From assembly GCF_014193255.1 (NCBI RefSeq), contig NZ_JACHZB010000002.1, positions 434,001 to 498,000 on the forward strand: 64,000 nt of DNA, given 5' to 3'. The translations under genes and the position numbers were made by a program. The DNA comes from Rhizobium sp. BK196. GTDB lineage: Bacteria; Pseudomonadota; Alphaproteobacteria; Rhizobiales; Rhizobiaceae. The notes under the pieces were generated by a model that saw only the letters and a program-made list of their open reading frames with translations, was not told the origin of the DNA and made no database searches. This document shows positions 36,325 to 45,529 of this stretch, in pieces (within the stretch, counting starts at the first letter, position 1; each line of letters begins with the position of its first letter).

Positions 36325-37533
36325 TTATTCTGCGCCGACAAGCGAAAGGTGGCGTCCGCGGCTGTCCAGCCATCCGCCAACGGTGCGGGAAATCTGGTTC
36401 AGTCCTTCAAGATGCATATTGCTGCCGCTTTTCGACGGCGGCAGTCGTGACGGCAGCTGCTTGAGCGTTTCAGCCATGATGGCTGGGTCGGCTGATTGCT
36501 CGGGCGGCAGCATGTCGACGAGGCCAAGCTCACTGGCGCGGCGGGCGCGCAAAAGCTGCTCTTCGCGGGGGGCGACGCGGGGCACGATCAACGCCGGCTT
36601 GTCGAAGGAGAGGATCTCGCAATAGGTGTTGTAGCCGCCCATGGCGACGACGGCGGTGGCGCCGTCGATCAGCTCTTCCATGTGGTTGTCGAACTCGATC
36701 ACTTCGATATAGGGGATTTTCTCGCCTTTCCTGACAAGCTTTGCGCGTTCTGCCGCCGGCATATAGGGTCCGAGCACGACGAGCGCCTTCTGTCTCAGGG
36801 TCTCATCGGCCTCATAAGCGTTCATGACATCGTGAACGAGATCCGAGCCGTCACCGCCGCCTCCCGTCGTGACCAGGATGTAGTCGTCCTTGCGGGCGTT
36901 CACTGAGTTCTTGCCCTTGGAAACGCTGCGCTGCAGAAAGCCGACGAAATCCATCTTGCGACGAACACTGGGCGGTACGTCGAGGCCAACAAGCGGATCG
37001 TAGAAATCCGGTGGCCCATAGACCCAAATGCTATCGTAATACTGGTCGATCTTCTGCATGACGCTGTTTCTCTTCCACTCGGCTTCGAGCAGATGCGGTG
37101 CGTCCATGATCTCGCGCAAACCAAGCACCAGAGTGGTGCCGCGCGCCTTCAGATAGGCAAGCGTCTCCTCAATCTCACCCTTCAGACCCATCGGCTCCTT
37201 GTCGACGATGAAGATATCGGGCTGAAAGGTCTCGGCGGTGTGACGAATGCTCGCTTCGCGCATCTTCAGCGTATCCTGAAGGTCGATATGGCTGGCGAGA
37301 GACGTGTATTCCCCGTTGCGAAGCTTGATGACGCTTGGGATTTTCACGAAATCGACGCGGGCACGGTAGTCGAAAGCACCGGCAATCGTCGCACCTGATA
37401 TGATGAGGATGTTCAGGCCGCGATAATCCTCAACGAGGGCATGGGCGATCGTGCGGCAACGGCGCAGGTGGCCAAGGCCGAATGTGTCGTGGCTGTACAT
37501 GAGGATGCGTGCATCTTCGAGACGTCTGGCCAT
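36325..37533 (-). CDS. Predicted glycosyltransferase, MurG-like GT-B fold (COG4671-like)
   Basis: The 402-residue protein starts RILMYSHDTFGLGHLRRCRTIAHAL, the same N-terminal pattern as the third gene of the cluster. Its C-terminal half contains LVTTGGGGDGSDLVHDVM, VAMGGYNTYCEILSFDKPALIVPRVAPREEQLLRARRA in the expected donor-binding order. The ATG at 37533 has GAGGG upstream; an ATG at 37560 is possible. It is the first gene of the glycosyltransferase run, beginning 96 bases past the end of the peptide transporter operon, so a separate promoter is possible. Substrates are unknown. Confidence 0.86.
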   Translation of the reverse strand: MARRLEDARILMYSHDTFGLGHLRRCRTIAHALVEDYRGLNILIISGATIAGAFDYRARVDFVKIPSVIKLRNGEYTSLASHIDLQDTLKMREASIRHTAETFQPDIFIVDKEPMGLKGEIEETLAYLKARGTTLVLGLREIMDAPHLLEAEWKRNSVMQKIDQYYDSIWVYGPPDFYDPLVGLDVPPSVRRKMDFVGFLQRSVSKGKNSVNARKDDYILVTTGGGGDGSDLVHDVMNAYEADETLRQKALVVLGPYMPAAERAKLVRKGEKIPYIEVIEFDNHMEELIDGATAVVAMGGYNTYCEILSFDKPALIVPRVAPREEQLLRARRASELGLVDMLPPEQSADPAIMAETLKQLPSRLPPSKSGSNMHLEGLNQISRTVGGWLDSRGRHLSLVGAE

Positions 37534-37628
37534 AGGTGTGCCCTCTGAGGTGGACGACATACTTCTACCACCCCCGGAAATCGGAGGCCACGATTCGACG
37601 GACGCGAAGCGCGCCGCCGAACTCGACG

Positions 37629-38804
37629 CTATTTGTAGGGATCTGCCGCATCGCGCAAGCCGTCTCCCAGAAAATTGAACGCCAAAATTACCAGCACTAC
37701 CGGAACGATCGGAAACAGCAGCCACGGGTAGAAGGCGATGACGCTCACGCTCTTGGCCTCCGTCAGCAGGATGCCCCAGCTGGTAATGGGCGGTCGCAAG
37801 CCAAGGCCGAGGAAGGAGAGTGCCGTCTCACCGAGAATCATTCCGGGGATGGAAATGGTTGCGGATGCGATGAGATGCGACATGAAGCCCGGCACCAGAT
37901 GCCGACCGATGATACGGGGCGTGCTGGCGCCCATGAGCTGGGCTGCCTGGACATAGTCTTCTTCCCGCAATGCCAGAAGCTTGGAGCGCACGGCGCGGGC
38001 AAGCCCCGTCCAGTCGATGATGCCGAGAATGACGGTGATGCCGAAATAGATGACGATCGGGCTCCACGTCACCGGCATGATGGCGGCAAGCGCCATCCAG
38101 AGCGGCAGCGAGGGCAGTGATTGCAACACTTCGATCAGGCGCTGCACGATGAGATCGAAGATGCCGCCCCAGTAACCGGCGAGACCGCCGATGACGATGC
38201 CGAGCACGAAACTGATGCCAATGCCGATCAGCCCGATGGTCAGCGAGATACGGGCGCCGTAGAGAATGCGTGAAAGCACATCGCGGCCGAGCCGGTCAGT
38301 GCCGAGCAAAAACATCTGTCCGCCGATCGCCGGGCAAATCAGATGATAGTCGGAAGAGACAAGCCCCCAGAACTTGTAGTCATCGCCGCGGCAGAAAAAG
38401 CGGATCGGCTGGATGTCGTTCTGCTTGTCGCTGTAGAGCCGGTGCAGGGTATCGATATCGAGCGTCATCTGCCGGCCATAGACGAAGGGGCCGACAAAAT
38501 TGCCCTCGCTGTCGAAAAGATGGACGCGCTGCGGCGGCGAATGGATGAAATCGACGTTGCGCGTATGAAGCCCATAAGGCGCCAGGAACTCGACGATAAG
38601 GATCATAAGGTAGATGGCGGCAAGGAAAATTCCGGATGCAAGCGCCAGCTTGTGGCGTTTGAACTTCCACCACATGAGTTGCTTCTGCGAGGCGAGATGG
38701 ATCCGCGACTGGGCCGAGGTCATCGTTTCCGTTGCGATCGGATCGAACGGGGCGGTCGAGACATAATGCGGCAGCGGCGCACCGGGAGCGGGTAGGGGCG
38801 ACAT
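37629..38804 (-). CDS. Oligopeptide-type ABC transporter permease, OppC/YejE-like
   Basis: The 391-residue permease has a cytoplasmic N-terminus of about 60 residues, a first helix (LALASGIFLAAIYLMILIVEF), a large periplasmic loop of about 90 residues and the DppC/OppC core starting DRLGRDVLSRILYGARISL. The EAA loop region is AAQLMGASTPRIIGRHLVP. The long loop, also seen in YejE-type permeases, explains the extra length. The ATG at 38804 overlaps the preceding stop as TAATG. It is the last gene of the four-gene importer operon. Confidence 0.92.
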   Translation of the reverse strand: MSPLPAPGAPLPHYVSTAPFDPIATETMTSAQSRIHLASQKQLMWWKFKRHKLALASGIFLAAIYLMILIVEFLAPYGLHTRNVDFIHSPPQRVHLFDSEGNFVGPFVYGRQMTLDIDTLHRLYSDKQNDIQPIRFFCRGDDYKFWGLVSSDYHLICPAIGGQMFLLGTDRLGRDVLSRILYGARISLTIGLIGIGISFVLGIVIGGLAGYWGGIFDLIVQRLIEVLQSLPSLPLWMALAAIMPVTWSPIVIYFGITVILGIIDWTGLARAVRSKLLALREEDYVQAAQLMGASTPRIIGRHLVPGFMSHLIASATISIPGMILGETALSFLGLGLRPPITSWGILLTEAKSVSVIAFYPWLLFPIVPVVLVILAFNFLGDGLRDAADPYK

Positions 38805-39802
38805 TATTTGGTGCTCCTGCCTTGCAGACGGATGCGCGGATCGAGGAAGCCGAGCGCGACATCGGAAATGAGTACGCCAATCACGTTCAGGAACGCGAGG
38901 AACATCAGGAACGAGCCTGCGAGGTACATGTCCTGGCTCTGCAGCGCCTTGATCAGCATTGGTCCCGTCGTCTCCAGCGACAGGACGATGGCGACGATCT
39001 CGGCGCCCGAAATGATCGACGGCAGAATGGAGCCGATATCGGCGACGAAGAAGTTGAGCGCCATGCGCAGCGGATATTTGACCAACGCCCTTACCGGATG
39101 CAGGCCCTTGGCGCGTGCCGTCGTCACATATTGCTTCTGCATCTCGTCGAGCAGGTTGGCGCGCAAGCGGCGGATCATGCCGGCTGTCCCCGCCGTCCCG
39201 ACGATGATGACCGGTATCCAGAGATGGGCGAGGATCGATCGGGCCTTTTCCCAACTCATCGGCTGATTGAGATATTGCTGGTCCATCAGATGGCCGATCG
39301 AGAGCCCGAACCAGACATTGGCGAAATACATGAGGATCAGCGCCAGCATGAAGTTGGGGATGGCGATTCCGAGCAGGCCGAGAAAGGTCAGTCCGTAATC
39401 GCTCCAGCTATATTGATGGGTCGCCGAATAGATGCCGATCGGAAAGGCGATCAGCCAGGTCAGAAGGATGGTCGAGAAAGAGACGAGGATCGTCAGCCAC
39501 AGGCGGTCGCCCACCACGTCGGAAACCGGCAGCTGATATTCGAAGGAATAGCCGAAATCGCCGTGCAGCATGCCGCCGACCCAGTAGAAGTAGCGCACAA
39601 TCTCCGGCTGGTCGAAGCCGTATTGATGGCGCAGTTCTTCGATTTCCTGCAGGTTTGCGGTCTCGCCCTGGGCGCGCAGTTCGGCGATCTGGCTTTCGAA
39701 GAAGTCGCCGGGCGGCAATTCTATGATGACGAAGACCAGAGCCGATATCACGAGCAGGGTCGGCACCATGGCGGCAATGCGCCAGAGGATATAGCGGATC
39801 AT
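38804..39802 (-). CDS. Oligopeptide-type ABC transporter permease, OppB/YejB-like
   Basis: The 332-residue permease begins MIRYILWRIAAMVPTLLVIS, the standard DppB/OppB start, and carries the EAA-type segment TARAKGLHPVRALVKYPLRMAL. It pairs with the following permease to form the channel. The gene starts 3 bases after the binding-protein stop and overlaps the next gene as TAATG, so the whole set is probably co-translated. Confidence 0.93.
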   Translation of the reverse strand: MIRYILWRIAAMVPTLLVISALVFVIIELPPGDFFESQIAELRAQGETANLQEIEELRHQYGFDQPEIVRYFYWVGGMLHGDFGYSFEYQLPVSDVVGDRLWLTILVSFSTILLTWLIAFPIGIYSATHQYSWSDYGLTFLGLLGIAIPNFMLALILMYFANVWFGLSIGHLMDQQYLNQPMSWEKARSILAHLWIPVIIVGTAGTAGMIRRLRANLLDEMQKQYVTTARAKGLHPVRALVKYPLRMALNFFVADIGSILPSIISGAEIVAIVLSLETTGPMLIKALQSQDMYLAGSFLMFLAFLNVIGVLISDVALGFLDPRIRLQGRSTK

Positions 39803-39805
39803 CGC

Positions 39806-41710
39806 TCAGGCCTCCTTGAACCAGAACGTATCCGGCATGTAGACGCCGAGGAACGAGGTCGGATCGAAGCCGTAGAGTGCATGCTCCGGCATATTCCGCA
39901 TCTTGGCTGATCTAAGGATCGGCTGCAGCGTGCTGTTGATCAGGCCGATCGAAAAGACCTGCTGGGTATAGAGGGACAGCATCCTGTGCCAGATAACCTC
40001 ACGCTCTTCCATCTTGGCGCTGGCGCCCCATTGGTTCAGAAGATCCACAAGCTCGGCCGCCTCCGGCAGGTCAGGCGCCTCGCCCTCCTGGCCGGCCGAA
40101 AGATAGTACATGCCCCAAAGCGGCCATTGAAGCTGGTCGTCAAGCGTGGGGGCCAGTCCATAAGGAGACATGTCGGCTGTCGGCACTCCGTTATCCAGCC
40201 CGTACCAGATCGACATCATGATCGAACCGCTCATGGCGCGATTGCGAAAGACGTCGCGCTGCGAAGTGCGGGTAAAGAGCGCCAGGCCGACATTGGCCCA
40301 GTGATCGTGCACGAGTTCCAGAACGTCCGTGTCGAGATTGCTTTCACCGGCAGTCTCAACGGTGATTTCGGCGCGCCGACCGTCCGGCAGCAGCCTGATG
40401 CCGTCGCTGTCGCGCTTGTCGAGGCCGAGTTCGTCAAGCAGCTTATTGGCCGTGTCGGGGTCGAAATTCACATAGGCATCGGCATATTCCTGCCTGAAGA
40501 GCGGACTTTCGGGCAACACCGTATCGGCACTCGCTTTGCCGAGACCGTAAAAGGCGACCATGTTGATCTCATGCCGGTCGATTGCCAGCGACAAGGCCCG
40601 GCGAAAGCGCACGTCGCGGAAGAGTACGCGCCAGGCTTCGTCGGCGACGTTGAGGTTCGGCAAGAGCGTCACGCGCGAGCCGCGTGCCATCTTCCAGAGA
40701 TCGACTTTCACCGGGAAGCGCTTTTCCGCCTCTTTCAGGAAGGTGTAGTCGTTGAAGTCGATACCGGTCGCCTGCAGGTCGGATTCGCCAGCACCCGCCT
40801 TGGCGGCGATGATGGAGGAAGACGAGACGTTGAGGATGAAGCGGTCGAGATAGGGCAGTTGCACGCCGTTTTCGTCGACGCGGTGGAAGAAGGGGTTGCG
40901 CTCGAAGATGAACTGATCGGCCGGCGGAGCCGTGCGGTTCTGCCAGGGATCGAGCGTCGGCAGGTCGGGATTGTTCGGCCGTGAAGCGAGCGCCATCTTG
41001 ATGTGCAGGTCGGCCCATTTCTTGGCGCGGCTTTTTTTCATCAGCTCTTCCAGCTTGGCCTTGTCCTGAAAACCCTTGTGGAATTGTTTCAAATAGTGGC
41101 CGGGGCCGTAGATAACGAGCGGCAGAGGTCCGGCGAGCGATGACAGGAAGACCGGGTTGGGCTTGTCCCAGCTGTAGCGCACGGTCAGTTCGTCGAGCAC
41201 TTCGAAGCGCGGCAGGGAGCCGTGGGGACGCAGCTCAAGCGCGCCGCCGCCGGGCGTCAGTTCCTTGTTGAGGATGACGTCTTCCCACCAGTAGCGGAAG
41301 GCTTCGGCCGTGAAGGGATGACCGTCCGACCACTTATGTCCCTCGCGCAGACGAAAGGTGAAGACCGTATCATTCTCCGAGGTGAAGTCGCGCAGGATAT
41401 CGGGCTGGAACAGCAGCTTCGTGTCGTAGCCGACCAGCCGCGAATAGCCGTAGACGGTCATGTAGCGGATGTCGCGCACGCCGCCGATGATGGTGCGCAC
41501 GCTACCGCCATAGGTGCCGGGTACACGGCCCATCTCCTTGAGGTTGATGATACGCGGCTGCGCAGGAATGCGCTCGGCCATCGGCGGCAGGCTGCCGTCG
41601 GCGAGCTTCGCCTTCAAAAATTCGGGCTCGGCGATCTGCTGGGCCACGAGCACCGAAGGGGCGATGGTCGAGCCGATCAGGCCGCCAAGGAATACGCGGC
41701 GCGTCACCAT
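39806..41710 (-). CDS. Extracellular solute-binding protein family 5 (peptide/opine-type)
   Basis: The 634-residue protein has a twin-arginine-like N-terminus (TRRVFLGGLIGSTIAPSVLVA) followed by a family 5 binding-protein body: FTFRLREGHKWSDGHPFTAEAFRYWWED, DVRFRRALSLAIDRHEI and PESPLF. At 634 residues it is longer than DppA/OppA and close to the YejA group. These proteins deliver peptides, opines or other bulky compounds to the permeases. The ATG at 41710 overlaps the ATPase stop (ATGA). The ligand is not determinable. Confidence 0.92.
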   Translation of the reverse strand: MVTRRVFLGGLIGSTIAPSVLVAQQIAEPEFLKAKLADGSLPPMAERIPAQPRIINLKEMGRVPGTYGGSVRTIIGGVRDIRYMTVYGYSRLVGYDTKLLFQPDILRDFTSENDTVFTFRLREGHKWSDGHPFTAEAFRYWWEDVILNKELTPGGGALELRPHGSLPRFEVLDELTVRYSWDKPNPVFLSSLAGPLPLVIYGPGHYLKQFHKGFQDKAKLEELMKKSRAKKWADLHIKMALASRPNNPDLPTLDPWQNRTAPPADQFIFERNPFFHRVDENGVQLPYLDRFILNVSSSSIIAAKAGAGESDLQATGIDFNDYTFLKEAEKRFPVKVDLWKMARGSRVTLLPNLNVADEAWRVLFRDVRFRRALSLAIDRHEINMVAFYGLGKASADTVLPESPLFRQEYADAYVNFDPDTANKLLDELGLDKRDSDGIRLLPDGRRAEITVETAGESNLDTDVLELVHDHWANVGLALFTRTSQRDVFRNRAMSGSIMMSIWYGLDNGVPTADMSPYGLAPTLDDQLQWPLWGMYYLSAGQEGEAPDLPEAAELVDLLNQWGASAKMEEREVIWHRMLSLYTQQVFSIGLINSTLQPILRSAKMRNMPEHALYGFDPTSFLGVYMPDTFWFKEA

Positions 41711-43599
41711 CAGACCAGCTCCTTCGCATCGGCGCCCTTGCGGGCGCGCACCAGATGGCCGCCGCCGAGATCGGCATAGGCGAGTTCGGAGGCATCGTCA
41801 TGGTCGGCCCTGAAGACACGGCCCCAATTTTGCTTGTCGGCCGCGCCATTTTCCTGCAGTGCCTTGAAGTCGAGCGGCCGGTCAAGATCCGGGAAGGGAA
41901 CGGCGGCAAGCAATGACTTCGTATAGGGGTGAACCGGATCGCGCAGGATGATTTCACGCGGCGCGATCTCGACGATACGGCCCTTGCACATGACGGCGAT
42001 GCGATCAGCCATGTAGTCGACGACGGCGAGATTGTGCGAGATGAAGAGATAGGTGAGCCCAAGTTCTTTCTGCAGATCCTTCAGCAGATTGAGGATCTGA
42101 GCCTGCACCGAGACATCGAGAGCCGAGACCGGTTCGTCGAGAATGACGAGCTTGGGACCGAGCGCAAGCGCCCGGGCGATGCCGATGCGTTGACGCTGGC
42201 CGCCGGAGAAACTGTGCGGATAGCGGTTGAGATAGCGCCGGTCGAGGCCGATCGCGCCCATCAGCGCCTCGACCTTGGCCTTGCGATCGGCACTGTCGCC
42301 GCGATCATGGATTTCGAGCGGCTCGCTGAGAATATTGCGCACCGTCATGCGCGGCGAAAGCGAAGAAACGGGGTCCTGAAACACCATCTGTATCTTGGTG
42401 CGTAAATCCTGCAGTTCCGAACCCTTTACGGAGAGGACGTCGATGACATCCTTGCCGTCGTTGAAGACGACCGCACCGCTATCAGGCGTGATCGCGCGCA
42501 TCAGAATCTTGCTGACCGTGGTTTTGCCGCAGCCGGATTCGCCGACGAGCCCGAGACATTCGCCGCGGCGGATATCGAAGCTGACATCGTCGACAGCGTG
42601 CACGATGGTGGCCTCCTGGCCGCCGAAGAAGCTACGCTTGCGCGTTTTGTAGGTCTTGGAAAGGTTGGCGACGGAAAGGAGCGTGCTGGGCGCTTCCTTT
42701 TCGACCGGCTTCTTCTTGCCGATCAGCGATTCCAGATTGACCGGAACCTCCCTCAGGGCTTTCAACCGCTCACCCGGCTTCATATCGAAATGCGGAACAG
42801 CGGCCATCAGAGCCTTGAGATAGGCATGCTGCGGATTACGGAAGATCGCCTCGACCGGACCGGCTTCCATGATCTCGCCGTGATAGATCACCACCACTTC
42901 ATCGGCCATATTGGCGACGACCCCGAGATCGTGCGTGATGAGCAACATGGCCATGCCGAGCTTGGCCTGCAGATCGCGCAAGAGTTCGAGGATCTGGGCC
43001 TGGATCGTCACGTCGAGCGCCGTGGTCGGCTCGTCGGCGATCAGCAGCGCCGGCTTGCAGATCAGCGCCATGGCGATCATGGCGCGCTGGCGCATGCCGC
43101 CTGAAAGCTCGAACGGATACATGTCGTAGGTGCGTTTCGGATTGGAAAAGCCGACGAGGCCGAGCATTTCCTCGGTGCGCTGGCGCGCTTCCTTCTTGTC
43201 GGCATCCGTGTGGATCAGCAAAACCTCGCTGATCTGATTGCCGACCGTGTGGAGCGGCGAGAGTGACGTCATCGGCTCCTGGAAGATGGTCGCCATGCGC
43301 CGGCCGCGCAGGTCGCGCATATCGGCGCTGTCGCGCGACAGGGAGAGAATATCGGTCGCCTTGCCATCCAGCGGGTCGGTAAACAGGATGCGACCGCTCG
43401 CATGAGCGGGTGCCGGCAGGATGCCCATGATCGCTTGGCTGATGACGGATTTGCCGGAGCCGCTTTCGCCAACCAAGGCAGTCACATTGCCCGGCAGAAT
43501 GCGGAGATTGGCTTCCTTTACGACACGCAGCCGGTCGCCGAAAACGGAGAAGGCGACGTCCAGATTCTCAATACGCAACAAATCGGCTGCTGACGCCAT
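41710..43599 (-). CDS. Double-domain ABC transporter ATPase, peptide-type (YejF-like)
   Basis: The 629-residue protein contains two complete ATPase domains (about 5-260 and 305-570). Domain 1 has [24 protein letters not shown] and [12 protein letters not shown]; domain 2 has [24 protein letters not shown] and [12 protein letters not shown]. Each ends with the oligopeptide-type region that contacts the permeases. The fusion replaces separate DppD and DppF subunits. It is the first gene of the operon ATPase, binding protein, permease, permease. The unusual gene order (ATPase first) means its promoter lies at 43600-43782. Confidence 0.94.
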   Translation of the reverse strand: MASAADLLRIENLDVAFSVFGDRLRVVKEANLRILPGNVTALVGESGSGKSVISQAIMGILPAPAHASGRILFTDPLDGKATDILSLSRDSADMRDLRGRRMATIFQEPMTSLSPLHTVGNQISEVLLIHTDADKKEARQRTEEMLGLVGFSNPKRTYDMYPFELSGGMRQRAMIAMALICKPALLIADEPTTALDVTIQAQILELLRDLQAKLGMAMLLITHDLGVVANMADEVVVIYHGEIMEAGPVEAIFRNPQHAYLKALMAAVPHFDMKPGERLKALREVPVNLESLIGKKKPVEKEAPSTLLSVANLSKTYKTRKRSFFGGQEATIVHAVDDVSFDIRRGECLGLVGESGCGKTTVSKILMRAITPDSGAVVFNDGKDVIDVLSVKGSELQDLRTKIQMVFQDPVSSLSPRMTVRNILSEPLEIHDRGDSADRKAKVEALMGAIGLDRRYLNRYPHSFSGGQRQRIGIARALALGPKLVILDEPVSALDVSVQAQILNLLKDLQKELGLTYLFISHNLAVVDYMADRIAVMCKGRIVEIAPREIILRDPVHPYTKSLLAAVPFPDLDRPLDFKALQENGAADKQNWGRVFRADHDDASELAYADLGGGHLVRARKGADAKELV

Positions 43600-43782
43600 A
43601 CCAATGAAATTCCCCAGTCTTTATGTGTTCCCGTTAAGGCACACTACCGTACCGTAAACGGGGTGTCCAGTTGATGACAGGCATGGGGAAAAGCGGCGCA
43701 TGGCACCTGTGTTGAAGGCGCGTGATGCGAGGCTTCTGATATACGGTGCAGCTGCTAAAGCGGCTGCAATGTTTGCGCGTAA

Positions 43783-45123
43783 TTACTGAATGAATTTTTC
43801 GATCGGCGTACGTTTTACCTGTTTCTTGTCGCGGTGAAGCATGATGACCTGTTCGGCTTCCGAGAGGCCGTTCTGAACGGATTCGCGGAAACCGTCGTCG
43901 ACATGAATGGCAGATGCGGGCGCGCGCGGCTGCAGCACTGTCACCTTCTGGCGGATTCCGCGCAGCTTTTCCTCGCCGAGCGTGATCCATTCGCCGCCGC
44001 AATAGCCGGCAAAGGCCTGGCTCGCGACGACCTCGCGGCTGTATTTCTTCGTCAATACCTGCAGGCGCTGCACCTCGTTCACTGCAGAGCCGAAGGCGGA
44101 GAAGGTAAGGCGGTCCTTCAGGCCAACATTGCCGAACATGACGTTGCCGACATGCAGGCCGATGCCGTAGCCGATCTTCGGAAGCCCCTTCGCCTCGCGA
44201 TCCTTGTTCAGCTCGGCAACCCGCGCTTGAGCGTGATGCACCGCGGAAAGCGCCGCCTCACAGGCGATTTTGGAGGGGTCCTTGTGGCGGCCGCAGGGAT
44301 AGACGGCCAGGAAGCCGTCGCCGAGGAAGCTCAGGATTTCGCCGCCGTTGCGGTTGAAGGGTGCGGCGATCGCATCGAAGAACTGATTGAGCGTATCGAT
44401 ATAAGCCTGCCGGCCTTCCTTCTCGGCATACATGGTCGATTCGCGCATATCCGCCATGACGAGAGCGGCACGGATCGTCTCACCGTCGCCACGACGAACC
44501 TGGCCGTTCAACACGCGTTTGCCGGCATCGCCGCCGAGATAGGTGGTCAGCATATTGTTGGCGAGCTTGGCAAGCACCGCCATCTTGGCGGCGACCGCCA
44601 GGTGGTTCTGCATGCGCAGCAGCGCGTCGATCATGTCGTCGGAAAAACCGACCGGGCTGTCGGTCGACCATGAACCCATCATGCCCTGCACCGAGCCGTC
44701 ACCGAACGGCTGCACGAAGGCGAGGTAATCGGTGATCTTTTCCTGCCGCAGATCCTCGAAAATCGGGAATTCATTCGGGCCTTCAGGCATGATACGGCGA
44801 CGGATATGCTGCAGATTATTGTCGAGAAGATGGAAATAGGGGCTCTGCAGGAAACGATCCTGCTTCTGGCCAGCCGGCATCCGAAAGCCTTCGATGGTTA
44901 CGCCGCTCGCGCGCTTCCAGGTGAAGCTCAGTGCGTCGTAGAGCGGATGCAGCATCGAGAAGGTCAGGTGCACGCGCGCGAGTGGTAGACCGGCGGCAGC
45001 AAGCCGCTCGCAGAAACCGCGCACGATGTTTTCAAGGTCGTCACCGGCCAGCGAAGAATTCGTCAGCCACTCAGCAACACGGTCCAACAAAATGGAGGAT
45101 ACGCTGGATTCGATCGTGCTCAT
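43783..45123 (-). CDS. Class III adenylate/guanylate cyclase
   Basis: The 446-residue protein has an N-terminal domain of about 200 residues without membrane helices and a C-terminal class III cyclase domain (about 215-390). Metal-binding aspartates are at 225 (LVMADMREST) and 269 (FLGDGFLAVYP), and the second half has IGLHVGNVMFGNVGLKDRLTFSAFGSAVNEVQRL. The substrate-specifying Lys/Asp pair appears altered, so cAMP is likely but not certain. ATG at 45123 and 45141 are both usable; AGGA lies upstream of the first. The N-terminal domain is shared with many rhizobial cyclases of unknown signal. Confidence 0.9.
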   Translation of the reverse strand: MSTIESSVSSILLDRVAEWLTNSSLAGDDLENIVRGFCERLAAAGLPLARVHLTFSMLHPLYDALSFTWKRASGVTIEGFRMPAGQKQDRFLQSPYFHLLDNNLQHIRRRIMPEGPNEFPIFEDLRQEKITDYLAFVQPFGDGSVQGMMGSWSTDSPVGFSDDMIDALLRMQNHLAVAAKMAVLAKLANNMLTTYLGGDAGKRVLNGQVRRGDGETIRAALVMADMRESTMYAEKEGRQAYIDTLNQFFDAIAAPFNRNGGEILSFLGDGFLAVYPCGRHKDPSKIACEAALSAVHHAQARVAELNKDREAKGLPKIGYGIGLHVGNVMFGNVGLKDRLTFSAFGSAVNEVQRLQVLTKKYSREVVASQAFAGYCGGEWITLGEEKLRGIRQKVTVLQPRAPASAIHVDDGFRESVQNGLSEAEQVIMLHRDKKQVKRTPIEKFIQ

Positions 45124-45529
45124 TCTTGGTATTATCCTCATGTCGCACGTCCATCCCGAAAGGCAAAAACGACCCAGACCTGCACATTCACGACGAGCAG
45201 ATCACAAAGAAATCAGGATGTACGAGCGGTATTATCGTGTCAACGATTGCCAACGGCCGGCTGTGACACCCGCCGGCTTCCGACCTCCTGGAAACTGGCG
45301 AGCAATCTTTGCAAAGTGGTTCATTATCATCTGCCAAAATAGGCACGCTGAAAGTGCGAAACAATGGCATCAAGAATTTTTTTGTGCGCCCCGGTTGCCA
45401 AATTGGCGCTCCGTCACAGCCGGTTAATGAAGCCGGAGCTTGGTACGGTCAGGCGCCATGAAGAGGCCGGGTTTAATTTGCCGCGATCATGCATTAGATC
45501 AGCGTTCGGATTCACTTTTCGCAAGAGGC
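45124..45529. other. Intergenic region between divergent cyclase and UDP-sugar dehydrogenase genes
   Basis: About 400 bases. A GTGTCA/TGACAC inverted pair (45237-45242 and 45264-45269) is present but its 21-base spacer does not fit a Crp site. A TTG-initiated extension of the dehydrogenase frame to 45440, and an in-frame ATG at 45458, are possible. No other gene is supported. Confidence 0.5.

Noticed and set aside
38732..39910. A 392-codon rightward frame
   Set aside because: Antisense to both peptide transporter permeases, which have clear motifs and tight operon spacing.
43746..43765. Hairpin GCAGCTGC-TAAA-GCGGCTGC past the cyclase stop as a terminator
   Set aside because: No U-tract follows on the minus strand, so I could not support a terminator call.
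45237..45269. GTGTCA and TGACAC as a possible Crp-type site near the cyclase gene
   Set aside because: The 21-base spacer does not fit the 6-base spacing of Crp sites and the arms do not match TGTGA/TCACA well.
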